A stretch of 11,008 bases of DNA from contig CBDUST010000138.1 of the NCBI GenBank assembly GCA_965369945.1, forward strand, positions 1 to 11,008. Reading direction: 5' to 3'. The DNA is from JADFNO01 sp965369945. Lineage in GTDB: Bacteria > Planctomycetota > Phycisphaerae > Phycisphaerales > SM1A02. Of the stretch, positions 1 through 6,561 are shown piece after piece (the first letter of the stretch is position 1; each line of letters opens with the position of its first letter). The notes beneath the pieces are model-generated. The model worked only from the letters and a program-made list of their open reading frames with translations, was not told the DNA's origin and did no database searches. A program made the translations under genes and the position numbers.

Positions 1-425
1 AAGGTATCGAGGATCTGCACTTCGTATCGCCCCTGCAGATAGACACCCGAGTTGGATCGCGCTTGTCCTTGCTTGCCCGGCATCTTGGGGCAGAAAAACT
101 CCACATGAAGTTGGAAGTCGCCAAAGGTTGAGTCGGAGACTGCATCGGAACCGGCAGCCCGCACCGAGCCATCATCCTGTACAATCCATTGGCTTTGGGA
201 CCCGTCTTTGCCCTGCCAGCCACTCCACGATGTTCCATCAAACAGGATGGCCGTCTTGTCGTCCGCCTGCGAGGGCTTGGCGCCGAGTGTGGGCGAAGGT
301 CCTGGATCACCCGCCATCGGCTGCGTCGCCGCCTCGGAGCCGCTTTGTGGCTTCGCGCTCAATCCAACGCAGCAAACAGCAAGTACACCCAATCCAATCC
401 AATACTTACTTCGAATCCCGTCCAT
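1..425 (-). CDS. Secreted DUF1080 (3-keto-disaccharide hydrolase-like) protein, 3' end outside the window
   Basis: Reading the minus strand from the ATG at 425 gives 141 codons open to the window edge. Residues 1-24 have a charged start and a hydrophobic stretch (WIGLGVLAVCCVGLSA), which looks like a Sec signal peptide; there is no clean lipobox. A low-complexity linker follows to about residue 57. Then comes the start of a DUF1080/PF06439 beta-sandwich: LFDGTSWSGW at 61-70, the FGDFQLHVEF strand at 101-110 and SNSGVYLQGRYEVQILD at 124-140. Members of this family are exported and are abundant in planctomycetes, where they are linked to breakdown of modified glycans; the specific substrate cannot be told here. 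The ATG lies 2 nt after the hisS stop, and a GAGGGAGG Shine-Dalgarno sits inside the hisS 3' end, so the two genes are probably translationally coupled. The C-terminal half of the domain is outside the window. Confidence 0.82.
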   Translation of the reverse strand, partial: MDGIRSKYWIGLGVLAVCCVGLSAKPQSGSEAATQPMAGDPGPSPTLGAKPSQADDKTAILFDGTSWSGWQGKDGSQSQWIVQDDGSVRAAGSDAVSDSTFGDFQLHVEFFCPKMPGKQGQARSNSGVYLQGRYEVQILDT

Positions 426-427
426 CT

Positions 428-1816
428 TCAGCCTCCCTCGCACGAGGCGAGTCTTGTTCGCAACACCTCGGTCAGTGTATCACGGGCGATCTCTTCTTGT
501 TCGCCGCTTTGTAGGTCCTTGAGGACGATGTTTCCTTCATCCAGCTCCTTGCCCAGGATAACTGCAAATCGCGCCCGGGCTTTGTTCGCTTCACTGAGCA
601 GCTTGCCCACGTTTCGCGTGGATTTGTAGCTGTGGCGCACGTGCAATCCAGCGGCACGAAGCTTCCCCACCCACTTCGTGAAGTGATCCTCTGCTTCGTC
701 ATCACGCGCGTTGACGACAAATACATCCGGCTCAGGCATGTACTTCTCTGCGGGCTCCAAGAGACCGTGATCTTCCAGCACGAGGCGAAGTACAACATCA
801 CCCATCGCGAAGCCGCAAGCGGCGGTGGCCGGCCCGCCGAACAACTCGACGAGATTGTCGTAGCGTCCACCGCCGGCAATCGCGCGCTCCTTGCCCGTGG
901 CTTCGTGAATTTCGAAGACGGTGCCGGTGTAGTAGGCAAGTCCGCGAACGATGCTGAAGTCAGGCTCGCACCAGTCGAGGAGTCCAAGCGTCCCAAGTTG
1001 CTGCCATACGTTCGCAAGGGGTGTAAGATCCGGCTCGATTACCGCGCTAGTATCGAGAATCTGCTCTTCATCGAGAAGGACTTTGAACCTCGCCTTAATG
1101 GACGGTGCCAGCTCTTCCGCTTCGAATGCGCGGGAAGACAGAGCGGCAAGAATATCAAAGCGATCCACATCGATTCCAGTGTGACGGATCAGCTTCACAC
1201 CGATTCCTTGTTTCTTGGTCTTGTCACGTTTATCAAGGAACTGGAAGACCTCGTCGTAATGGTCTTTGTGTGCTCCACAATATGCGATCAGCTGGGTCAC
1301 CACGTCTCTGTGACTGATCCTCAGTTTCACGTCATTCGACGCAAGGCCGAGACGGGTAAGTAGACCGACTGCGAGGCTGATGACTTCAACCTCTGCCGCT
1401 GCCGAGTCCTCGCCAACAATGTCCACATTCAATTGAATGTGCTCGCGCAAGCGTCCGCGCTGAGGCCGTTCGGCTCGGAAGTACGGGCCGATGGAGAACC
1501 ACTTTGTCGGCTTGGGGAGCGAGCCCGCTTGTGCTGCATACATGCGCGCCAGCGTCGGCGTGAACTCCGGGCGCAGGGCGTAATCCGTATCACCGCCGGA
1601 GCGCTTGAAACTGAACAATTCCGAGACAATGCCCGGGCCTGACTTGGCGGTATACAAGTCCAAGTGCTCGAACCGCGGCCCGTCGATTTCGTCGAAGCCG
1701 TGGTTGATCGAGACTTCTCGCCAGACGCTTTCGATATACCGGCGAACCGCCAGATCATGTGGATAGAAGTCGCGCGTGCCTTTAGGCGCCTGAAATGTGT
1801 GGGTCGAAACGGCCAT
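428..1816 (-). CDS. hisS: Histidine--tRNA ligase (HisRS)
   Basis: Cytoplasmic class II aminoacyl-tRNA synthetase that charges tRNA-His with histidine. The ATG at 1816 was chosen because APKGTRDFYP, the usual HisRS N-terminus, begins at residue 10; the open frame extends 28 codons upstream but that part is not family-like. The protein has 462 residues, somewhat longer than the usual 420-430. Visible landmarks are motif 2 FRAERPQRGR (113-122, Arg114), the HisRS signature VRGLAYYTGTVFE (290-302), GGGRYDNL (315-322), and a C-terminal anticodon-binding domain from about 363. Two signature positions are atypical: the signature has Ala where RGLDYYT is common, and motif 3 reads CGFAMGDVVL (334-343) where GFAMGLERL is common, so the usual motif 3 Arg is absent. 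Rough memory suggests such variants occur in related phyla, so this may be a lineage form rather than decay. No strong Shine-Dalgarno is visible. Confidence 0.95.
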   Translation of the reverse strand: MAVSTHTFQAPKGTRDFYPHDLAVRRYIESVWREVSINHGFDEIDGPRFEHLDLYTAKSGPGIVSELFSFKRSGGDTDYALRPEFTPTLARMYAAQAGSLPKPTKWFSIGPYFRAERPQRGRLREHIQLNVDIVGEDSAAAEVEVISLAVGLLTRLGLASNDVKLRISHRDVVTQLIAYCGAHKDHYDEVFQFLDKRDKTKKQGIGVKLIRHTGIDVDRFDILAALSSRAFEAEELAPSIKARFKVLLDEEQILDTSAVIEPDLTPLANVWQQLGTLGLLDWCEPDFSIVRGLAYYTGTVFEIHEATGKERAIAGGGRYDNLVELFGGPATAACGFAMGDVVLRLVLEDHGLLEPAEKYMPEPDVFVVNARDDEAEDHFTKWVGKLRAAGLHVRHSYKSTRNVGKLLSEANKARARFAVILGKELDEGNIVLKDLQSGEQEEIARDTLTEVLRTRLASCEGG

Positions 1817-1846
1817 GCGGCCACAGTGTAGCGATCTACCGGGTGT

Positions 1847-1877
1847 CACGCACAGCGAGTGAAGCGAGTTGTGCGTG
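1847..1877. repeat. Inverted repeat upstream of hisS
   Basis: CACGCACA (1847-1854) and TGTGCGTG (1870-1877) are perfect 8-bp inverted arms. The 15-nt loop contains the direct repeat GCGAGT-GAA-GCGAGT. The element lies 31-61 nt upstream of the hisS start, in the 147-bp gap after the alcohol dehydrogenase gene. It could be a leader hairpin or an operator. No T-box features were recognised. Confidence 0.45.
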
Positions 1878-1897
1878 CTCTTCGTAGCGCCAAGAAG

Positions 1898-1951
1898 CAC
1901 CGACGACTCTCCCGGCGCGCCGAGACTGCGCTGTCGGTGGCGCCCTTTTTT
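1898..1951 (+). terminator. Terminator-like hairpin with T-run (plus-strand orientation)
   Basis: CACCGAC (1898-1904) pairs with GTCGGTG (1933-1939). The loop holds the self-complementary CGGCGCGCCG (1913-1922), and six T residues follow at 1946-1951. By shape it would stop plus-strand transcription, yet the genes on both sides are on the minus strand and no plus-strand gene ends here. It may block antisense transcription or be a structured part of the hisS leader. The spacing between stem and T-run is somewhat long, so this is tentative. Confidence 0.3.
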
Positions 1952-1963
1952 CCTATGACCTCT

Positions 1964-2974
1964 TCACTGGTCCATCACCAACACCGCTGCCCCCTTGATC
2001 GCATCGTGTTTCAGCGCGATCAGCGCGTCGTTCGCCTCTTGAAGCTCGAACGTCTGCACATGCGTCTGCACACCCACACGGGCCGCCTCCTTGAGAAACT
2101 CACGCCCATCTTCGCGCGTGTTATTTGCAACCGTTCGAATCACGCGCTCCCAATACAGGTCTTGATATTCAAGCTGTGGAATCGGGCTCATGTGAATTCC
2201 GCCGAGCACGAGCCGTCCGCCTTTGTCCAACGCCTTGAGCGCAGCGGGCACGATCTCTCCAGCCGGGGCGAAGATGATTGCCGCATCGAGCGCAGCCGGC
2301 GGAGGCTGCGTTGTTGTGCCAACCCACGTTGCCCCCAACTCCTCAGCCAGAGGTTGGTGATGCTCCTTATCGCGCGTAGCGACATACACATCCGCGCCGC
2401 GTGCTTTGGCGATTTGGATGGCGATGTGACCAGCGGCGCCGAAACCGTATATCCCGAGCTTCGCGCCCCGCCAATCTTTTATTTCACATTGGCGCAAGCA
2501 GCGGTAGCCGATGATCCCCGCGCACAGCAGCGGTGCAACCTGATGATCCTCTAGATTCTTTAGAAGCGGATAGACGAAATCCGCCGGCGCGACGATGTAC
2601 TCAGCGAACCCGCCATCGCACGTCCAGCCGGTGAACTCAGCCTTGTCGCAGAGATTCTCTCGGTCGCCTAAGCAGTATGCACATTCACCGCAGGTGCTAT
2701 TGAGCCACGCCACGCCGACGCGCTCGCCGAGTTTTGGGTTGCGCACCTCCTCACCGAGCCCGACAACCTCGCCAACGATCTGATGGCCGGGAATGATCGG
2801 CGTCTTTCGCACCGTCAACTCACCTTCGACGACGTGCAGATCAGTTCGACATACACCACACGCTCGAACTTTGATGAGCAATTCGCCCGGGCCAGGCTCA
2901 GGTGTATCGACCTCCCGGTATTCCAGCGGCAAATCGCGCACGAGATTGGGGCGATCGAGCAGACAAGCGTTCAT
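1964..2974 (-). CDS. Zinc-dependent alcohol dehydrogenase (MDR superfamily)
   Basis: Cytoplasmic medium-chain NAD(P)-dependent alcohol/aldehyde oxidoreductase of 336 residues. The GroES-like domain shows the catalytic zinc region CGVCRTDLH (39-47, ligand Cys42), GHQIVGEV (63-70, His64) and Cys151. The structural zinc lobe has Cys95, Cys98, Cys101 and Cys109. The Rossmann fold carries GFGAAG (177-182). GHQ instead of the commoner GHE after the second zinc His fits the AdhA-like subgroup, as does the overall sequence; the substrate cannot be assigned. The ATG at 2974 is preferred because MNACLLDRP aligns with the family's usual beginning. A TTG at 2995 would add seven residues. The gene lies 54 bp downstream of the AlkD-like gene on the same strand and 147 bp ahead of hisS. 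Confidence 0.92.
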   Translation of the reverse strand: MNACLLDRPNLVRDLPLEYREVDTPEPGPGELLIKVRACGVCRTDLHVVEGELTVRKTPIIPGHQIVGEVVGLGEEVRNPKLGERVGVAWLNSTCGECAYCLGDRENLCDKAEFTGWTCDGGFAEYIVAPADFVYPLLKNLEDHQVAPLLCAGIIGYRCLRQCEIKDWRGAKLGIYGFGAAGHIAIQIAKARGADVYVATRDKEHHQPLAEELGATWVGTTTQPPPAALDAAIIFAPAGEIVPAALKALDKGGRLVLGGIHMSPIPQLEYQDLYWERVIRTVANNTREDGREFLKEAARVGVQTHVQTFELQEANDALIALKHDAIKGAAVLVMDQ

Positions 2975-3028
2975 AGTCCGCTCATCGTACTTCAAACATG
3001 AACCTGCGATCGAACAGCCGGATTCGTG

Positions 3029-3724
3029 TTACTTGTTGGCCTCTCTCGCCGCTTTCTTCTTGCGATGCTCGAGCGTCTTCTTGATATACGCGGCTGCATT
3101 GGGCGTCTTGCAACTCGTGTCGCCGTGATCGACTTTGACCTTGCCGATTGCCTTCGCTGCGGCGAGAGCCCTCTCTTGGAGTTTCTCGTTGCGCACACCG
3201 ATTGATATCACCGCTTGATTCATCGAATGTCGAACGCGGTTGGGGCTCGAATGGATATTCTTTTGGATGTGATCGATGTAGCTTGCGTAATCTTTTTCAG
3301 ACAGCGACTCCGACTGGCTCGCCAGAACCGTAAGGACATGCCAACCGGTCGCCGCGATCCACTCCTGTTTGGATGTAATCCATTTCTTCATACAGGCAAC
3401 CGCTGCCGGACTCTTACCCGCAGTGACTGCGACTGCATCGAGTGTGATCTGGCTGGTGACAGTCTCGACCCACTCATCCAGCGTTGACGCTCTTATCTTG
3501 GCCGGCTCAAGAATCAACGTGGCCAAAACGCGCGCATCGTGATTGCCCGTCGCCCACAATTGCTCAGCGAGCGCTTGATCGCTGCCGATTTCCTTTTGTA
3601 GTTTATAGAGATCAGCGTAGCGCACGCCGAAGGCCTCGCCGGTGATGCCGTGGCGGGCGTAGGTTTTGCGAGCCGATTCGTTGCCCGCCGCCTTGAGTAT
3701 CTTCATGACCTCGGTCTTGTTCAT
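3029..3724 (-). CDS. DNA alkylation repair (AlkD-like) HEAT-repeat protein
   Basis: A 231-residue, largely alpha-helical protein resembling the DNA alkylation repair family (PF08713), a HEAT-like repeat fold that in AlkD removes alkylated bases. The best marker is the C-terminal KVKVDHGDTSCKTPNAA block (195-211), followed by a Lys/Arg-rich tail (YIKKTLEHRKKKAAREANK). The N-terminus, with YARHGITGEAFGVRYADL at 22-39, also fits. This is the subgroup with the VDHGxTxCKTP tail. I cannot confirm that it keeps the AlkD catalytic Trp/Asp residues, so glycosylase activity is uncertain. The ATG at 3724 is the natural family start. No clear Shine-Dalgarno precedes it, and it begins 34 bp after the hydrolase stop, which suggests an operon. 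Confidence 0.85.
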   Translation of the reverse strand: MNKTEVMKILKAAGNESARKTYARHGITGEAFGVRYADLYKLQKEIGSDQALAEQLWATGNHDARVLATLILEPAKIRASTLDEWVETVTSQITLDAVAVTAGKSPAAVACMKKWITSKQEWIAATGWHVLTVLASQSESLSEKDYASYIDHIQKNIHSSPNRVRHSMNQAVISIGVRNEKLQERALAAAKAIGKVKVDHGDTSCKTPNAAAYIKKTLEHRKKKAAREANK

Positions 3725-3758
3725 GCGGGCATCATAGCCGTGTGCTGCGATCAGCAGT

Positions 3759-4577
3759 TCAGGTCAGCCAATCGCCGTAGAGTTCCGGCCGTCGATCGCG
3801 CAGAAACAGCTTTGCTGCGTGTGAAGATTCGACGTTCGCTAGATCAACTTCGCACATGAGAATCTCTTGCGTACCTTCACCGGCCTGTGCGATGACGTTC
3901 CCCGCTGGATCGCAGATAAACGATTGGCCGGCAAAGGTCACCTTCGGCTCCGGCCCGACGCGATTGCACAGGGCGGAGTAGTAGCCGTTCTGGAATGACG
4001 CAACGCGCAGCTCGGCTTCGAAGAGCCCATCGGGCCATTCGGCGACTCCGCCGGCTTGGGGGACAACAACAAGCTGTGCACCATTCAGCGCCAAGGCACG
4101 CATGTATTCGGGGTAATGACGGTCATAACAGATTGCCACGCCGATGCGTCCATACTTCGTGCCGTAGACCGGTGCGCCGGTATTTCCTGGGGCGTAGTAC
4201 CCTTGTTCGTGAAACCAATCGTAGTCGGTGATGTGGACCATGCGCGTCTTGCCGAGCAATGTTCCGTTCGCGTCGATGACGGGTGAGGTGTCGTAAGTGT
4301 GTTCGCCATCACGTTCAAAGATGTTGAGGATGATGACGACGCCGAGGTCAGCCGCGAGTTTGGAGAACGCTTCGGTGGTTGGACCGGGGATAGGCTCGGC
4401 GAGCGCGAGAGTTTCAGGCGTTGCGCGATCTTGCGGATAAAACGGATCGAATGCAAGTTCTGCAAAGCAGATGACGTTCGCGCCCTGTGCAGCAGCATCG
4501 CGTACCGCAGCAAGCCCGGTTTCGCGATTCGCCTGACGATCATCAGTTGCCGGCTGTTGAACAAGCGCGAGCTTCAT
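3759..4577 (-). CDS. Carbon-nitrogen hydrolase (nitrilase superfamily amidase)
   Basis: A 272-residue cytoplasmic hydrolase of C-N bonds other than peptide bonds. The Glu-Lys-Cys catalytic triad is visible: Glu40 in CFAELAF, Lys110 in LGKTRMVHI, Cys150 in VAICYDRHYPEYMR. The order and length match N-carbamoylputrescine amidase / beta-ureidopropionase-like members, and the LFLRDRRPELYG tail is typical of that branch. The true substrate is not determined by these residues. Its first 29 codons (4491-4577) are repeated at 5631-5717. The DNA immediately upstream is not its ancestral upstream DNA if the insertion model holds, so its promoter may come from the 253-bp region next to the GIY-YIG gene. 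Confidence 0.9.
   Translation of the reverse strand: MKLALVQQPATDDRQANRETGLAAVRDAAAQGANVICFAELAFDPFYPQDRATPETLALAEPIPGPTTEAFSKLAADLGVVIILNIFERDGEHTYDTSPVIDANGTLLGKTRMVHITDYDWFHEQGYYAPGNTGAPVYGTKYGRIGVAICYDRHYPEYMRALALNGAQLVVVPQAGGVAEWPDGLFEAELRVASFQNGYYSALCNRVGPEPKVTFAGQSFICDPAGNVIAQAGEGTQEILMCEVDLANVESSHAAKLFLRDRRPELYGDWLT
4491..4577. repeat. Direct repeat 1, copy inside the intact hydrolase gene (87 bp)
   Basis: Aligns without gaps to 5631-5717 at a constant offset of 1140, with 10 mismatches in 87. Similarity stops at the ATG of the hydrolase on one side and about 29 codons into the gene on the other. Together the two copies bracket the GIY-YIG gene and its upstream region. Confidence 0.93.
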
Positions 4578-4830
4578 GGTTGATTGTTTACTACAAGCCT
4601 AGTCGGGATTTTAACCTACTCAGCCGCAGATCGAAGATCCGCCTCGTATTTGGAAGACAAAGTAGATGCATGGTACGATATGGCACAGGAGTGCCAGCAG
4701 GAGAGTGATCGTTCCGAGTGCAACGCGCGAGACGAACGCCTCAACCTCCTTGTTGCCCTACCTGTGCGGGATGAACCTGTGACGCTATCGCAACCACTGA
4801 AGCACCTGCATTTTCGATCAGGGCTTACAT
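4578..4830. other. Intergenic part of the GIY-YIG cassette
   Basis: A 253-bp spacer between the divergently oriented hydrolase and GIY-YIG starts. It should hold the promoters of both genes, but I see no convincing -35/-10 pair. On the minus strand, 4623-4757 is a 45-codon open frame without a start codon; it encodes a hydrophobic stretch (VALGTITLLLALLC...) and follows an AAGGAGG at 4745-4751, so it may be a decayed small membrane protein. A weak inverted repeat lies around 4623-4640. Confidence 0.4.
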
Positions 4831-5631
4831 ATGAAGCTCCTTGAACTGGAATTATTCGCTCGCTTCCGTGACCGCCGCGATGTGAAGGTTCTTCGCCACA
4901 GAGATACGAAACTCGATCTTTGGGCCATGCGCGGAACTAGTGAGTTCGTCAAGTACCAGAACGGCCAAAGTTGGGATGTGTTTGGTAACGCACGGTTCAT
5001 CTTAAGCTTCATCGCAGAACGCCAGAAATTCGGAAAATTTGTCGGCGTATGGGAGGTTCTATCAAAGAAACCTCGCGACAAAGGATTTCGCTATGCCACT
5101 CGAGAGTTGCGAGGATTCAAAGATATGGAGGGGCGACTTGTTGTGCATTGGGGCAAAGGAACCCGATCGTGGGCCCAATGGCTCCATCAAGCTGGCAACA
5201 AGATTATCAGCGAGATATTGCCTCCCAATTACGTCACTGATTTCCCCGGCTTCTATGACTTCATGCTAAGGCACGATCAGCTTGTCCGTATAGTGAACAA
5301 CCAAGAATCCAACCGAGAGTGGTACCGAATGCTCTCGTCAGTCAGCGGCGTGTATGTCATCCTGGACACCGTCAGCGGCCGTCAATACATCGGCAGCGCT
5401 TACGGTAAAGGAGGCATCTGGGCGCGATGGAGGCAATATGCCAAATCGAAGTCCGGTGGGAACATCCTGCTGAAGGAACTGCTCGCGAAACATCCAGACC
5501 GCTACAAGAAATTTCAATTTGCTCTTTTACGCGTGCTTGAGCCTGGCATCACGAAGGAGGCAGTGATAGATCACGAAACGATAACCAAGCGCAAGCTAGG
5601 ATCGAGAGCATTCGGACTCAACGCCAACTGA
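4831..5631 (+). CDS. GIY-YIG nuclease family protein with an N-terminal uncharacterised domain
   Basis: A 266-residue protein. The C-terminal GIY-YIG nuclease domain has GVYVILD at 173-179 (Tyr175), QYIGSAYG at 185-192 (Tyr186), RWRQY at 199-203 (Arg199), GGN at 209-211 and the metal-binding Glu249 in DHETITKRK; all expected catalytic positions are present. Residues 1-165 form a separate domain (LRHRDTKLDL, WDVFGNARFILSFI, KFVGVWEV) seen in a sporadically distributed family that ends in GLNxN, here GLNAN. I recognise the architecture but not a demonstrated function; restriction or another DNA-cleaving defence role is a guess. No methyltransferase partner is nearby. It is the only plus-strand gene in this part of the window, one sampled 60-bp line is only 25/60 G+C, and it is bracketed by repeats of the hydrolase 5' end, all of which suggest acquisition. 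The ribosome-binding site is weak. Confidence 0.85.
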   Translation: MKLLELELFARFRDRRDVKVLRHRDTKLDLWAMRGTSEFVKYQNGQSWDVFGNARFILSFIAERQKFGKFVGVWEVLSKKPRDKGFRYATRELRGFKDMEGRLVVHWGKGTRSWAQWLHQAGNKIISEILPPNYVTDFPGFYDFMLRHDQLVRIVNNQESNREWYRMLSSVSGVYVILDTVSGRQYIGSAYGKGGIWARWRQYAKSKSGGNILLKELLAKHPDRYKKFQFALLRVLEPGITKEAVIDHETITKRKLGSRAFGLNAN

Positions 5632-5717
5632 GCGGCATCGCACACCGCAGCGACCCCAGTTTCACGATTCGCCTTACGATCATCAGTTGCCGGCTGTTGA
5701 ACAAGCGAGAGTTTCAT
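5631..5717 (-). pseudogene. Truncated second copy of the hydrolase 5' end (29 codons)
   Basis: Reading from an ATG at 5717, the translation begins MKLSLVQQPATDDRKANRET, matching the intact hydrolase start except for a few substitutions (A4S, Q15K, L22V, R26C). Homology ends exactly at the stop codon of the GIY-YIG gene. There are 10 nucleotide differences, 6 synonymous and 4 amino-acid changing. It cannot encode an enzyme. It is the second copy of direct repeat 1. Confidence 0.9.
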
Positions 5718-5746
5718 GATGGTGAAAGGATACTCGCTCTATTCAC

Positions 5747-5809
5747 TCACCACTCCGGTCCGCCGGTGTAGCGGCCGTAGACGTCGGTGAGTGCTTGGAC
5801 CATTTCACC
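5747..5809 (-). pseudogene. Isolated copy of the mutase 3' end (20 codons plus stop)
   Basis: Encodes GEMVQALTDVYGRYTGGPEW followed by TGA (5747-5749), against GEMVQALADVYGRYTGGPEW followed by TAG in the intact mutase. The 60 sense bases (5750-5809) match 6565-6624 with 4 mismatches at offset 815; three are synonymous and one gives A to T. Upstream of the GEM residues there is no similarity. Between this tail and the truncated hydrolase start are only 29 nt (5718-5746), as expected for an ancestral mutase-hydrolase junction. Confidence 0.9.
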
Positions 5810-5848
5810 CGGCGGTATTTCCAACCGGTGTTTCGAACGCTGATCGTG

Positions 5849-6214
5849 CTAGGTGTCCCGCTCAACGTGTTCTCCCGGTGGAGGAGGGACGACGGCATCT
5901 AGAATCTGGATCAGATTCGCCAGCTCATCGGACACGATGCTCCATACGATATCGAGATTGATGTTGAAATACTCGTGGGCGATTCTGTTGCGCAACCCAC
6001 GAACGCCAGCCCAGGGCACATCGCCAAGCTGCTGTTGGCGCTTTTGGGTAACGTTTCGTCCCGCCTCACCGATGATTTCGAGACACCTGAGCACCGCATA
6101 TTGGGTGCGCTCATCCGCAACGAAATCCTGCTTCGACAGGCCATGGATGAAGGCTCGTGCCTTCATGGCCGCCTGATGCATGTCAAGCAACCAGGCATCA
6201 TCATCATGCTGCAT
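5849..6214 (-). CDS. hepT: HepT-like toxin (HEPN-domain ribonuclease)
   Basis: A 121-residue helical HEPN protein. The RX4HXY active-site motif is intact as Arg75-NRIA-His80-Glu-Tyr82. In characterised HepT/MntA pairs this motif cleaves RNA, and the partner silences it by adding AMP to the Tyr of the motif. The ATG at 6214 (MQHDDDAW) is chosen; it overlaps the 3' end of the upstream nucleotidyltransferase gene by 11 bp, the usual coupled arrangement. Upstream in-frame codons reach 6310, but that part lies inside the partner gene. The C-terminus is proline-rich (VVPPPPGEH). The pair sits between two copies of the mutase 3' end. Confidence 0.9.
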   Translation of the reverse strand: MQHDDDAWLLDMHQAAMKARAFIHGLSKQDFVADERTQYAVLRCLEIIGEAGRNVTQKRQQQLGDVPWAGVRGLRNRIAHEYFNINLDIVWSIVSDELANLIQILDAVVPPPPGEHVERDT

Positions 6215-6521
6215 ACAACCGCTCCATCGAGCCCAGAATGCTCTCGCGGCGGATGTGGTTCGTTGATTTCTCCAGCGGCTCTCGCTCCAGAAGATCCACC
6301 TCGCACCCAAAGAGTGCGATCAGATCATCCACGAACTGGAAGTACACATCGGCAAATCCGCGGCGCTGCTGCGGCAGGAACTCAACTACAAAATCAAGGT
6401 CGCTCCTGGTGGGGTCGAAATCGTCCCGCATTGCCGAGCCAAAGACGTAAAGCGCCTTAACGCGGTGTCTCTTGCAGAGCTCTTTCAATTGATCGAGATT
6501 GCTTGAAATAAGTACGTTCAC
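6204..6521 (-). CDS. mntA: MntA-like minimal nucleotidyltransferase (antitoxin of HepT)
   Basis: A 105-residue minimal nucleotidyltransferase. The polymerase-beta-like motif is VFGSAMRDDFDPTRSDLDFVVEF (26-48), with Gly28-Ser29 and metal-binding Asp41 and Asp43. The third acidic residue is probably Asp76 in CEVDLLE. There are 11 residues between GS and DxD, one more than the GSX10DXD form. In studied systems this protein transfers AMP to HepT and so neutralises it; that role is inferred here. The GTG at 6521 is preferred because the family-like region (LKELCKRHRVKALYVFGS) starts just after it and the mutase ends at 6562. No strong ribosome-binding site is seen, so the start is the least certain point. 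Confidence 0.88.
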   Translation of the reverse strand: MNVLISSNLDQLKELCKRHRVKALYVFGSAMRDDFDPTRSDLDFVVEFLPQQRRGFADVYFQFVDDLIALFGCEVDLLEREPLEKSTNHIRRESILGSMERLYAA

Positions 6522-6561
6522 GCGCCAACTCGTTTCGGTCCTAGTACCGAGTGTGTTTTCC

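Noticed and set aside
632..1363. 243-codon plus-strand frame antisense to hisS
   Set aside because: Lies wholly inside the confidently identified hisS gene and has no domain-like features, so it is a shadow frame.
1859..2554. 231-codon plus-strand frame antisense to the alcohol dehydrogenase
   Set aside because: Arg/His/Cys-rich translation with no family match and antisense to a gene with all zinc motifs.
4584..4844. 86-codon plus-strand frame ahead of the GIY-YIG gene
   Set aside because: No ribosome-binding site, no recognisable domain, and it would overlap the GIY-YIG start by 14 bp. The hydrophobic frame on the opposite strand is at least as plausible.
6215..6310. N-terminal extension of HepT up to 6310
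   Set aside because: This part overlaps the nucleotidyltransferase gene in another frame and is Trp/Arg-rich without family similarity; the ATG at 6214 gives a normal HepT.
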